From Microlunatus lacustris (GTDB taxonomy: Bacteria > Actinomycetota > Actinomycetes > Propionibacteriales > Propionibacteriaceae), in assembly GCA_039527025.1 (NCBI GenBank), contig BAAAJN010000014.1:1-64000 (forward strand): 64,000 nt of DNA, given 5' to 3'. Below the pieces are notes generated by a model. That model saw only the letters and a program-made list of their open reading frames with translations, was not told where the DNA came from and made no database searches. How positions within the stretch are numbered: the first letter of the stretch is position 1; each line of letters opens with the position of its first letter. Below, piece after piece: positions 7,750 through 15,745 of this stretch. A program made the position numbers and the translations under genes.

Positions 7750-8892
7750 TCAGTCCACCTCCGGCACCAGTTGACGGGCGTCTTCGGTGGGCAGCCCGGT
7801 CAGCTCCAGCAGGTCGACGATCATCGAGCGGGCCTGGGCCAGCACGGCGACGGCGGAGAGGGTGTGCGGGAGCTGCAGGTGCGAGCTGACCTCGCCCAGG
7901 GCCACCAGCTCGTCCCGGGCGGACCGGGGGAGGCGCCCCTGCTCCAGCTCGGTCGACATCACCTGGGCCACGGCGCCCAGCCGGGTCAGCAGGTCGAGGT
8001 AGCCCGGTGGCACCTGCTGCCCGCGCCAGACCAGCACCACCGCCCGACGGGCGAGCACCCGCAGGTTGCGGCTGGCCCGGTCGAGCGGGTCCAGCAGCTG
8101 GGCGTAGGCCTGCACCCCGGGGAGCTGCCGGCGGCGGAAGGGGGAGTGCCGGATGACGGCCAGTCCCTCGCGGTTGGCCTCGGCCAGCGTCTGCAGCTGG
8201 TCCTCGGTGGCCCGGGCGCGCTCCAGCACCCGGTCGGCGGCGGCCTCGTCGTGCAGCCGGAGCGCGGCTGCGGCCTCCTGGAGGGTGGCCGCGACCTCGG
8301 CGAGGATCGCGGCGGCCAGCTTTCCCGGCCGACGCAGCGGGGAGCTCGGAGCGATCGTCGCCACCAGCAGGGCGACCACGCACCCCACCACGGCGTCGAG
8401 CCAGCGCTCGAGCCCCTGGGTCGGGTCCGGCAGCAGCAGCGTCACCACCAGGGCCTGCACGCCGGCCTGGGTCGTCATCAGCTGACCGGCACCCAGCAGG
8501 GTGGCCAGCGCCATCGAGACGCCCACGACGAGGACCACCTGCCACACGCCCTGGCCGAAGAGCTGGACGAAGAGGTCGCCGACGGCGATCCCGACGGCCA
8601 CCCCGATCGCGATCTCGACGCCGCGGCGCATCCGGTGGCCGAAGGTCCCGCCCAGGCAGATGATGGCCGCGATCGGGGCGAAGAAGGGGTTCGCGTGCCG
8701 GAACAGCTCGCTGGCCAGGAACCAGGCGAGACCGGCGGTCACCGCGGTCTGCGGGATCAGGAAGGCTCGCGACCGCAGCCGGGACCACCGTGCGCTCAGC
8801 GAGCGACGACCGAGCCGGGTCGTGCGCTCGCTGAGGTCGAACGCGCGCAGCTTCATCTGCTGCACCGAGAATCCGGACGCCATGCCCGACAT
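7750..8892 (-). CDS. FUSC-family membrane protein (aromatic acid exporter/YccC-like)
   Basis: A ~380-residue protein with an N-terminal membrane half (about five to six helices, including FLIPQTAVTAGLAWFLASEL and FFAPIAAIICLGGTFG) and a helical soluble C-terminal half. This matches the FUSC superfamily, whose studied members export aromatic acids; the substrate here is unknown. The ATG at 8892 (MSGMASGFSV) is preferred over an in-frame start at 8949 because the longer form would overlap the divergent ThuA gene. An ATG at 8883 is equally possible. It stands alone on its strand. Confidence 0.75.
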   Translation of the reverse strand: MSGMASGFSVQQMKLRAFDLSERTTRLGRRSLSARWSRLRSRAFLIPQTAVTAGLAWFLASELFRHANPFFAPIAAIICLGGTFGHRMRRGVEIAIGVAVGIAVGDLFVQLFGQGVWQVVLVVGVSMALATLLGAGQLMTTQAGVQALVVTLLLPDPTQGLERWLDAVVGCVVALLVATIAPSSPLRRPGKLAAAILAEVAATLQEAAAALRLHDEAAADRVLERARATEDQLQTLAEANREGLAVIRHSPFRRRQLPGVQAYAQLLDPLDRASRNLRVLARRAVVLVWRGQQVPPGYLDLLTRLGAVAQVMSTELEQGRLPRSARDELVALGEVSSHLQLPHTLSAVAVLAQARSMIVDLLELTGLPTEDARQLVPEVD

Positions 8893-8939
8893 GATCCCGG
8901 TGCAGGCACCGCCAGGGCGAACGGGCAGACTAGGGAACC

Positions 8940-9710
8940 GTGAACTCACCGATCCGCGTCACCGTATGGGGCGAGAACTTCCACGAACACAGCGAACGCG
9001 ACCGGGCCGGGATGGCCGAGCGCTACCCGGACGGCATGCACGGCGCCATCGCCGCCGGGCTGACCGAGCTCCTCGGGGAGCAGGTCGAGGTGCGCACCGC
9101 GACCCTCGACCAGCCCGAGCACGGGCTGACCGACGAGGTGCTGGGGTCGACCGACGTCCTCACCTGGTGGGGGCACGCCCGGCACGCCGCCGTCGAGGAC
9201 GCGGTGGTGGAGAAGGTGCACCAGCGCGTGCTGGGCGGGATGGGCCTGCTGGCCCTGCACTCGGCGCACTTCTCCAAGATCTTCATCAAGCTGATGGGGA
9301 CCAGCTGCTCGCTGTCGTGGCGCAACTCCGCCGACACCGAGCTGGTCTGGAACGTCTCGCCGTCGCACCCGATCAGCCAGGGGGTGCCGCAGCCGATCGT
9401 CATCGACGAGCAGGAGATGTACGGGGAGTACTTCGACATCCCCGCGCCCGACGAGCAGGTCTTCCTCTCCACCTTCTCGGGCGGGGAGGTGTTCCGCTCC
9501 GGCTGCACCTGGCGCCGCGGCAAGGGCAAGGTGTTCTACTTCTCCCCCGGCGACCAGGAGTACCCCGTCTACCACCACCCCGACGTCAAGCGGGTGCTGG
9601 CCAACGCGGTGCAGTGGGCCCGCCCTGACGAGGTGGCCGACTTCGTCGCGCCCCAGGTCGTCAACGAGCCGGCGCCGTTCTTCGCCGGCGGCAAGGCGCT
9701 GCGCGCATGA
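8940..9710 (+). CDS. ThuA-domain (trehalose-utilisation-like) protein
   Basis: A 256-residue single-domain ThuA protein with a class I glutamine-amidotransferase-like fold. Recognisable parts are VTVWGENFHEH at the start, DVLTWWGHARHAAVED, the LLALHSAHFSKIF nucleophile-elbow region and the GKVFYFSPGDQEYPVYHHP C-terminal block. ThuA proteins are linked to trehalose or other disaccharide catabolism, often beside a Gfo/Idh oxidoreductase, as here: the stop overlaps the next ATG (ATGA, 9707-9710). The start is GTG. A CAGACT box ends 8 nt before it and there is no Shine-Dalgarno, so the mRNA may have almost no leader. No sugar transporter is adjacent, so the substrate is unknown. Confidence 0.85.
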   Translation: MNSPIRVTVWGENFHEHSERDRAGMAERYPDGMHGAIAAGLTELLGEQVEVRTATLDQPEHGLTDEVLGSTDVLTWWGHARHAAVEDAVVEKVHQRVLGGMGLLALHSAHFSKIFIKLMGTSCSLSWRNSADTELVWNVSPSHPISQGVPQPIVIDEQEMYGEYFDIPAPDEQVFLSTFSGGEVFRSGCTWRRGKGKVFYFSPGDQEYPVYHHPDVKRVLANAVQWARPDEVADFVAPQVVNEPAPFFAGGKALRA

Positions 9711-10813
9711 GCGCCCCGGGCAGTGGGAGCCGCAAGCTGCGCGCCGGCGTCGTCGGCCTCGGCTGGGCCGGTCGGCAGCACATGGCGGCCTACGACAGCT
9801 CGCCCGACGTCGAGCTGGTGGGCCTGGCCGGCATGGAGGTCGAGCCCATGCAGCAGCTCGGCGACCAGTACGGCGTCGCCGTCGACCAGCGGTACGCGGA
9901 CTGGAAGGATCTGGTCGCCTCCGGTGAGCTCGACGTGATCAGCATCGCCACCCCGACCACCCTGCACGCGCCGATCGCCGTCGCGGCCCTCGACGCCGGC
10001 ATCCACGTGCTCAGCGAGAAGCCGATGGCTGAGAACGCCACCATCGCGCAGACGATGGTGGACGCCGCCAAGCGGAACGGCAAGGTGCTCGACGTCTCCT
10101 TCAACCACCGCCGTCGCGGCGACGTGCAGGCTCTGAAGAAGATCGTCGACGCCGGGTTGCTGGGCGACATCTACTACGCCAAGGCCGGCTGGCTGCGGCG
10201 TGAGGGCATCCCCGGGCTGGGCAGCTGGTTCACCCGGCGCGCCACCGCCGGCGGCGGCCCGCTGATGGACATCGGGGTGCACATGCTCGACATGGCGCTG
10301 CACCTGCTGCGGGAGCCGGCCGTGACGTCGGCGACGGCCGCGACCTACGCCGAGTTCGGTCCCCGCGGCCGGGGCGGGTCGTCCTACGGGTCCACCGGCA
10401 AGACCGGGGTCGAGGCCAGCGACTACGACGTCGAGGACCTCTCCACCGCGTTCCTGCGCCTCGAGGGGGGTGGCACCCTGCTGCTGGAGTCCAGCTGGGC
10501 GCAGTGGATCCCGCGGGACCAGTGCTACGTCACCCTCTACGGCTCCGAGGGCGGCGCCAGCATCGAGTGGGGCGGCGGCCCGTCCGACTCCTACCAGTCG
10601 CTGAACATCTGGACCGAGAAGGACGGCGTGCCCGCCGTGCTGCAGCCCAACGTGCCGCCGGACGGCCAGCACACCGCCGCGGTGCTCGACTTCGTCGCCG
10701 CGGTGCTGGCCGGCGAGGTCCAGGGCCACCAGGGCGACGAGGCGCTGGTCCGCGCCGCGGTGGTCGACGCGTGCTACGCCTCGGCCGAGAAGGGGACCGA
10801 GGTCCAGCTCTGA
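9707..10813 (+). CDS. Gfo/Idh/MocA-family NAD(P)-dependent oxidoreductase
   Basis: A 368-residue sugar or inositol dehydrogenase-like enzyme. The N-terminal Rossmann fold starts VVGLGWAGRQHMAAY. The family motif LSEKPMAENA is near residue 108, where the EKP lysine is catalytic in characterised members. A central block GGGPLMDIGVHMLDMALHLL carries the conserved Asp/His of the substrate pocket. It is translationally coupled to the ThuA gene. ThuB in rhizobia is a homologous partner that helps convert trehalose to 3-keto-trehalose; a similar keto-sugar route is plausible but not shown. Confidence 0.9.
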   Translation: MSAPGSGSRKLRAGVVGLGWAGRQHMAAYDSSPDVELVGLAGMEVEPMQQLGDQYGVAVDQRYADWKDLVASGELDVISIATPTTLHAPIAVAALDAGIHVLSEKPMAENATIAQTMVDAAKRNGKVLDVSFNHRRRGDVQALKKIVDAGLLGDIYYAKAGWLRREGIPGLGSWFTRRATAGGGPLMDIGVHMLDMALHLLREPAVTSATAATYAEFGPRGRGGSSYGSTGKTGVEASDYDVEDLSTAFLRLEGGGTLLLESSWAQWIPRDQCYVTLYGSEGGASIEWGGGPSDSYQSLNIWTEKDGVPAVLQPNVPPDGQHTAAVLDFVAAVLAGEVQGHQGDEALVRAAVVDACYASAEKGTEVQL

Positions 10814-10841
10814 GCTGACCGCTGCTCCTGCACCGGACCCG

Positions 10842-10877
10842 ACCGCCCGTCCCCGCCAGCCGGCGGAGGCGGGCGGT
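10842..10877 (+). terminator. Hairpin terminator after the ThuA/Gfo-Idh pair
   Basis: ACCGCCCG (10842-10849) pairs with CGGGCGGT (10870-10877), with further G-C pairing inside (CCGCC/GGCGG). It lies 29 nt past the stop codon. Confidence 0.6.
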
Positions 10878-10886
10878 TCGGCGCTC

Positions 10887-10937
10887 GGGACTTTCGTCCC
10901 CGATGTCGCTCTGGTCCCATCGCAGTACTTCCGTCCC
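10887..10937. promoter_or_regulatory. Tandem DosR/DevR-like boxes upstream of the SpoIID-domain gene
   Basis: The first box, GGGAC-TTTC-GTCCC at 10887-10900, is a perfect palindromic core. In its context TCGGGACTTTCGTCCCCGA it agrees with about 17 of the 20 positions of the mycobacterial DosR consensus. The second, AGTAC-TTCC-GTCCC at 10924-10937, has 8 of 10 core bases, 37 nt downstream and in the same phase. Tandem boxes close to the start (50-100 nt from 10987) are typical of DosR-controlled promoters. Confidence 0.55.
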
Positions 10938-10986
10938 TGGCGTGTCGGGTTGACGTCGGGCAGGCTGTGCCCACCCGAACGAATGG

Positions 10987-12210
10987 ATGGTCATGTCCTC
11001 GACACGCGCCGTCACCACCGTCGGGAGCCGCGCGGGGCGGCTCTTCGGCGGCGCGGTGGCTCTCAGCCTGCTCAGCTCCCTGGCCCTGCTGGCGCCGCCC
11101 ACGGCTGCGGCCGACTCGGCGGTCGCGCCGAAGTCCGGCAGCTTCACCGTCCGGGGCGCCGGCCACGGCCACGGCCACGGGATGTCCCAGTACGGCGCCT
11201 ACGGGGCGGCGCAGAAGGGGCTGGGCTGGAAGAAGATCCTGGCCTTCTACTACCCGGGGACGAAGCTGAGCCCGATGCCCACGGGCACCACCATCAAGGT
11301 CTGGCTGACCGCCGACGACGATGACGACCTCCGCGTCCGGCCCGCGGCCGGCCTGAAGGTCAGCGCTGGCGGCAAGAGCTACACCGTGCCGACCGGCAAG
11401 GCCTACACCTCCTGGCGGGTCAGCCGGTCGGGCGCCGGATACAAGCTCGCCTACCGGACCACCACGGGCAGCTGGAAGACCCGGGCCACCGGCCTCGGCA
11501 CGTCGACCTGGTCGTTGTCGTCCTCGGCGAAGGTGCTGCGGCTGGAGCTGCCCGGCGGCTCGGCCCGGGACTACCGGGGCTCGCTGGCGCTGGTCAAGCG
11601 CGGCACCGGCGGCCGCACCGTCAACAAGGTGCTGCTGGAGGACTACGTCCGGGCGGTGGTGCCCGTGGAGATGCCCACCTCGTGGGCGGCGGACGCCGTC
11701 CGGGCCCAGGCCGTCGCGGCGCGCTCCTACGCCGTCCGGCTCCGCGACTTCTCGAGCGCGTCCGGCTACGACATCTGCGACACCACCTCCTGCCAGGTCT
11801 ACGCCGGCAAGGCGCGCGAGGACGTCCGGGGCAACGCGGCCGTCAAGGCGACGGCGGGCGTGATCGTCACCCACCGGGGCGAGGTCGCCCTCACCCAGTT
11901 CGCCGCGTCCAACGGCGGGGCGATGGCCCGGAGCAACCTGCCCTACCTGGTCGCCAAGTCCGACCCCTACGACGGGGTCCCTGGCTCCCAGGCCTGGACC
12001 CGGACGGTCAGCGCCGCGTCGGTGGCCAAGCAGTGGCCTTCGGTCGGGACGGTGAAGAGCCTGCGGATCACCCGTCGCGACGGCTCCGGTCGCTGGGGCG
12101 GCCGGGTGCAGCAGATCACGATCACCGGCAGCAAGGGCTCGGTGACCGTCGCCGGCTCCACGTTCCAGTGGCGCTTCGGGATGCGCTCCACGCTCTACAC
12201 CGTCGGCTGA
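10987..12210 (+). CDS. Secreted SpoIID/LytB-domain protein
   Basis: A 407-residue exported protein. Residues 1-40 form a signal peptide with a leucine-rich core ending near PPTAAADS. A conserved GAGHGHGHGMSQYGAYGAA block follows at about 55-73. The SpoIID domain lies in the C-terminal half (VLLEDYVRAVVPVEMPTSW near 215, AVRAQAVAARSYAVR, and CDTTSCQVYAG). SpoIID of Bacillus is a lytic transglycosylase acting on peptidoglycan stripped of stem peptides; actinobacterial relatives are poorly characterised. ATG 10993 (MSSTRAV) is an equally good start. The gene is monocistronic and preceded by DosR-like boxes. Confidence 0.85.
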   Translation: MVMSSTRAVTTVGSRAGRLFGGAVALSLLSSLALLAPPTAAADSAVAPKSGSFTVRGAGHGHGHGMSQYGAYGAAQKGLGWKKILAFYYPGTKLSPMPTGTTIKVWLTADDDDDLRVRPAAGLKVSAGGKSYTVPTGKAYTSWRVSRSGAGYKLAYRTTTGSWKTRATGLGTSTWSLSSSAKVLRLELPGGSARDYRGSLALVKRGTGGRTVNKVLLEDYVRAVVPVEMPTSWAADAVRAQAVAARSYAVRLRDFSSASGYDICDTTSCQVYAGKAREDVRGNAAVKATAGVIVTHRGEVALTQFAASNGGAMARSNLPYLVAKSDPYDGVPGSQAWTRTVSAASVAKQWPSVGTVKSLRITRRDGSGRWGGRVQQITITGSKGSVTVAGSTFQWRFGMRSTLYTVG

Positions 12211-12533
12211 CCCGGGGATTTCGGCGGGTGGCCGCGCCAGCGCAGGCTCTGCTCGTCGAGCCGGCGCAGCAGCGGGTCGCCCTCGGCCTCGATCTGCTCG
12301 GCCAGCCGGACCGCAGCCGCCAGCTGGGCGTCGTCCAACTGGGAAAAAGCGGGCGAGCGGCGCCGGTCCAGCACGTCGTACCAGCGCCCGCCGACGGCGT
12401 GGTCCAGCAGGATCCGGCCGAAGCAGTGGTCGGCGGTGACCACCCAGCGCTCGGCCCGGGCGCGCCGGGGAAGCTCGTGCAGCACCAGCCGGCGATAGCG
12501 GGTGAGCAGGTCGTCCCGGTCGTCGGCGGTCAC
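12195..12533 (-). CDS. Small conserved actinobacterial protein of unknown function
   Basis: A 112-residue basic, soluble protein without signal peptide. A striking central block reads ERWVVTADHCFGRILLDHAV followed by GGRWYDVL. Similar blocks occur in short actinobacterial proteins that are sometimes labelled acetyltransferase-related without evidence, so I assign no function. Its 3' end overlaps the convergent SpoIID gene by 16 nt. The GTG start has a TAGACA box six nt upstream and no ribosome site, suggesting a leaderless mRNA. Confidence 0.65.
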   Translation of the reverse strand: MTADDRDDLLTRYRRLVLHELPRRARAERWVVTADHCFGRILLDHAVGGRWYDVLDRRRSPAFSQLDDAQLAAAVRLAEQIEAEGDPLLRRLDEQSLRWRGHPPKSPGQPTV

Positions 12534-12539
12534 GCTCCC

Positions 12540-12545
12540 TGTCTA
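12540..12545 (-). promoter_or_regulatory. -10 element TAGACA of a leaderless promoter
   Basis: It ends 6 nt before the GTG at 12533. It is divergent from a similar box at 12573-12578, so the two genes share a 51-nt promoter region. Confidence 0.5.
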
Positions 12546-12572
12546 CCCGCTCGGCTGGAGGGGCCTCGGTCG

Positions 12573-12578
12573 TAGGGT
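12573..12578 (+). promoter_or_regulatory. -10 element TAGGGT of a leaderless promoter
   Basis: Six nt separate it from the ATG at 12585, and there is no Shine-Dalgarno sequence. Confidence 0.55.
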
Positions 12579-12584
12579 GTCGGG

Positions 12585-13562
12585 ATGGTCGCAGGCTTCG
12601 AGATCGGGCACCACACCGCCGACGGGGACGGCTGGCTGACCGGCACGACGGTGGTGCTGGCCGCGGGCGTCGCGGTGGGCGGTGTGGACGTCCGCGGCGG
12701 TGGCCCGGGCACCCGGGAGACCGATCTGCTGGACCCCAGCACCCTGGTGCAGCAGGTGCAGGCGGTGGTGCTGACCGGCGGCAGCGCCTACGGTCTCGCC
12801 GCCGCCGACGGCGTCATGCAGGGCCTGGAGGCGCGAGGACTGGGGTTCCCGGTCGGCCCCGGGCCCGGTCAGGTGGTGCCCATCGTCCCGGCCGCGGTGA
12901 TCTTCGACCTCGGCCGGGGTGGTCACTTCGGGCACCGGCCCACTGCGGAGTTCGGCGCGGCGGCGCTCGCCGCGGCCCGCCCGGGGCGTCCGGCCAGCGG
13001 CTGCGTCGGCGGCGGCACCGGGGCGAAGTGCGGCGGCCTCAAGGGAGGCTTCGGCTACGCCGGGCAGCCGTTGCCGGACGGGTCCTCGGTCGCCGCGGCG
13101 GTCGTGGTCAACGCCGCCGGGTCCGCCGTCGACCCCCGGACCGGACGGCTGTGGGCCGACGTCGACCACCGGCTGCCACGGCCGAGCGAGGTCGAGCGGT
13201 CGGCCCTGGCCGACGCGGAGGCCGGCGTCACGCCGTCGCTGGCCACCACCATCGGGGTGGTGATGACCGACCGCGTGCTGACTCCCGCGCAGGCGCGGAA
13301 GGTGGCGGCGGTGGCGCACGACGGGCTGGCCCGCGCCGTCCGGCCGGTGCACTCGATGACCGACGGCGACACGGTCTTTTGCCTCGCCTCGGGCCGGGTG
13401 GCCGAGCCGACCGACCCGCTGGTCGCGCTGGCCGGGTTCACCACGCTGCTGACCGCGGCGGCCGAGGTCTTCGCCGGGGCCTGCCTGGACGCGATGGTGA
13501 CCGCCACCGGCCGCGGGGCCTGGCCCGCCTACGCCGACCTGGTGCCCGCCGCCCGCGGGTGA
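12585..13562 (+). CDS. P1-family peptidase (DmpA/NylC-like Ntn hydrolase)
   Basis: A 325-residue member of the P1 (DmpA) family of self-cleaving N-terminal-nucleophile hydrolases, which act on amide bonds of N-terminal residues or of aminohexanoate oligomers. Typical blocks are VVLTGGSAYGLAAADGVM near 61-78, GGGTGAKCGGLKGGFG near 142-157 and ATTIGVVMTD near 220-229. By analogy with NylC, autocleavage would occur before one of the threonines at 221-222, giving a large alpha and a small beta subunit. The usual asparagine before the nucleophile is alanine here. The natural substrate is unknown. A TAGGGT box six nt upstream fixes the ATG start. Confidence 0.82.
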   Translation: MVAGFEIGHHTADGDGWLTGTTVVLAAGVAVGGVDVRGGGPGTRETDLLDPSTLVQQVQAVVLTGGSAYGLAAADGVMQGLEARGLGFPVGPGPGQVVPIVPAAVIFDLGRGGHFGHRPTAEFGAAALAAARPGRPASGCVGGGTGAKCGGLKGGFGYAGQPLPDGSSVAAAVVVNAAGSAVDPRTGRLWADVDHRLPRPSEVERSALADAEAGVTPSLATTIGVVMTDRVLTPAQARKVAAVAHDGLARAVRPVHSMTDGDTVFCLASGRVAEPTDPLVALAGFTTLLTAAAEVFAGACLDAMVTATGRGAWPAYADLVPAARG

Positions 13563-13653
13563 GGCGAGGTGGGCCTGAGACGGACGAGCGCTCCCGGGCC
13601 CCCCTTCCTAGACTGGCGGCGCCCCGCGTGCACCAGCCAGCTGACGAGGAACC

Positions 13654-14850
13654 ATGAAGGCTCTCCTGCTCGAGAACATCCACCCCGACGCCGTCCGGGT
13701 CCTGAGCCAGCGCGGGATCGAGGTGAGCACGGCCAAGGGCGCCCTGGACGAGGCCGAGCTGGTCGAGGCCGTCCGCGACGTGCAGTTGCTGGGCATCCGT
13801 TCCAAGACCACCGTGACCAAGGCCGTGCTCGACGCGGCGCCGGACCTGCTGGGCATCGGCGCCTTCTGCATCGGCACCAACCAGGTCGACCTGGAGGCGG
13901 CTGCTGAGCAGGGGACCGTGGTGTTCAACGCCCCGTTCTCGAACACCCGCAGCGTCGTCGAGCTGGTCATCGCCGAGATCATCGCCATGGCCCGGCACCT
14001 CACCGACAAGAACGCCAAGATGCACGCCGGGATCTGGGACAAGTCGGCCAAGGGTGCCCACGAGGTGCGCGGCCGCACCCTCGGCATCGTCGGCTACGGC
14101 AACATCGGCAGCCAGCTGTCGGTGGTCGCGGAGTCGCTCGGGATGCGGGTGCTCTTCTACGACGTCGCCGACAAGCTCGCGCTGGGCAACGCGCGGCGCT
14201 GCGGCTCGCTGGACGAGCTGCTGGCCGAGGCCGAGACCGTCACGTTGCACGTGGACGGCCGAGCCGGCAACGCCGGGTTGTTCGGGGCCGAGCAGTTCGC
14301 CAAGATGCGCCCGCGCAGCCTGTTCCTCAACCTCTGCCGGGGGATCGTGGTGGACCACGAGGCGCTGCGTGAGCACCTGCTCAGCGGCCACATCGCGGGC
14401 GCCGCCCTCGACGTGTTCGCCGAGGAGCCCAAGACCGCTGGCGATCCGTTCGTCTCCTCCCTCCAGGGCATCCCGAACGTCATCCTGACCCCGCACGTCG
14501 GCGGATCCACCGAGGAGGCGCAGCAGGACATCGGGCGCTACGTCGCCGGCAAGCTGGCCGACTACGCCCTGGCCGGCACCACGACGATGTCGGTCAACCT
14601 GCCGCAGGTGCAGGCCGTCGACAGCCCCGACCGGTACCGGGTGCTGCACGTCCACCACAACGTGCCGGGGGTGCTGGCCACGGTCAACGGGGTGCTCGCC
14701 GACTTCGGCGTCAACATCGAGAGCCAGACGCTGTCCACCCGCGGCCAGCTGGGCTACGTGGTGACCGACATCGGCGGCCCGTTCAGCGACGAGCTGCTGG
14801 ACAAGCTGCGCGGCCTGCCTGAGACGGTCCGGCTGCGCGTCGTCGACTGA
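13654..14850 (+). CDS. serA: D-3-phosphoglycerate dehydrogenase
   Basis: Catalyses the first step of serine synthesis, oxidising 3-phosphoglycerate to 3-phosphohydroxypyruvate with NAD+. The 398-residue chain has the substrate-binding domain split around a Rossmann fold (LGIVGYGNIGSQLSVVAES near 144-162). The catalytic triad is seen as Arg in FLNLCRGIVVDHEAL, Glu in the following helix and His in LTPHVGGSTEEA. A C-terminal ACT domain (about 325-398) begins near RYRVLHVHHNVPGVLA. It is the short form like the E. coli enzyme, not the ~530-residue mycobacterial long form. GAGGAACC provides a ribosome site, and a TAGACT box near 13607 is a possible promoter. Confidence 0.93.
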   Translation: MKALLLENIHPDAVRVLSQRGIEVSTAKGALDEAELVEAVRDVQLLGIRSKTTVTKAVLDAAPDLLGIGAFCIGTNQVDLEAAAEQGTVVFNAPFSNTRSVVELVIAEIIAMARHLTDKNAKMHAGIWDKSAKGAHEVRGRTLGIVGYGNIGSQLSVVAESLGMRVLFYDVADKLALGNARRCGSLDELLAEAETVTLHVDGRAGNAGLFGAEQFAKMRPRSLFLNLCRGIVVDHEALREHLLSGHIAGAALDVFAEEPKTAGDPFVSSLQGIPNVILTPHVGGSTEEAQQDIGRYVAGKLADYALAGTTTMSVNLPQVQAVDSPDRYRVLHVHHNVPGVLATVNGVLADFGVNIESQTLSTRGQLGYVVTDIGGPFSDELLDKLRGLPETVRLRVVD

Positions 14851-14871
14851 GGGACGACGCGGCCGGTGAGG

Positions 14872-15732
14872 TCAGCCGGCGACCCGGTCGTCCCCGTCCT
14901 CCTCGACCGCCGGCGGTCGGAGGTGAGCCAGCACCGTGTCGTGCAGGAGGCCGTTCGTGGCGTAGCCGCCGGCGCCGTGCGGGCCTGGGCGACCGTGCAC
15001 GTCGGTGAACGCGCCGCCCGCCTCGGTGACCACGACCGCGCAGGCGGCCATGTCGTGCAGCTCCAGCTCGGGCTCGCAGGCGATGTCGACCGCCCCCTCG
15101 GCCAGCAGCATGTAGGACCAGAAGTCCCCGTAGGCGCGGGTCCGCCAGCAGCTGCGCAGCAGGTCGACGAAGCCCTGGCCCTGGCCGGAGGCGACCCACT
15201 CGCCCAGCTCCGCGTAGCTCAGCGAGGCGTCCTCCAGCCGGGCGACCTGGGAGACGCGGCAGGGGCTCGGGCTCATCAGCGACTTCCCGGCGAACGCACC
15301 GCCGCCGGAGGAGGCCCACCAGCGCCGGCCCAGGGCCGGGGCGCTCACCACGCCGACGACGGGTTCGTCGTTGACCAGCAGCGAGATCAGGGTGGCCCAG
15401 ACCGGCACCCCGCGGACGTAGTTCTTGGTGCCGTCGATCGGGTCGACGACCCAGCGTCGGGGCCCCCACCCGGTGTCGGCCATCTCCTCCCCGTGCACGG
15501 CGTCGCGCGGCCGGGCCTTGCCCAGGGTGCGGCGGATCGCCTCCTCCACCGCGGTGTCGGCGTCGGAGACGGGGGAGAGGTCGGGCTTCTCGGTGACCCG
15601 CAGGTCCAGCGCCTTGAAGCGGCTCATGGTGATCGAGTCGGCGTCGTCGGCGAGCAGGTGGGCCAGCCGCAGGTCGTCGGTCAGGTTGCGGCGCAGCGGG
15701 TCCTGACGGGTCGGCGGGCTCTCGGGAGGCAT
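14872..15732 (-). CDS. hisN: Histidinol-phosphatase, inositol-monophosphatase family (HisN)
   Basis: A Mg2+-dependent phosphatase of the IMPase fold that makes histidinol from histidinol phosphate in actinobacteria. Metal-binding motifs are present: VHGEEMADTG (Glu), WVVDPIDGTKNYVRG (the DPIDGT signature) and LELHDMAACAVVV near the C-terminus. The ATG at 15732 is chosen because TAGGTT lies 7 nt upstream, overlapping the rsgA stop codon; a TTG at 15741 is also in frame. The gene lies just after rsgA on the same strand but seems to have its own promoter. A general inositol-1-phosphatase role cannot be excluded. Confidence 0.85.
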   Translation of the reverse strand: MPPESPPTRQDPLRRNLTDDLRLAHLLADDADSITMSRFKALDLRVTEKPDLSPVSDADTAVEEAIRRTLGKARPRDAVHGEEMADTGWGPRRWVVDPIDGTKNYVRGVPVWATLISLLVNDEPVVGVVSAPALGRRWWASSGGGAFAGKSLMSPSPCRVSQVARLEDASLSYAELGEWVASGQGQGFVDLLRSCWRTRAYGDFWSYMLLAEGAVDIACEPELELHDMAACAVVVTEAGGAFTDVHGRPGPHGAGGYATNGLLHDTVLAHLRPPAVEEDGDDRVAG

Positions 15733-15739
15733 GGCCGTC

Positions 15740-15745
15740 AACCTA
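15740..15745 (-). promoter_or_regulatory. -10 element TAGGTT for hisN, overlapping the rsgA stop codon
   Basis: Its TAG is the rsgA stop codon (15745-15743). Seven nt separate the box from ATG 15732, consistent with a leaderless hisN mRNA. Confidence 0.5.
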
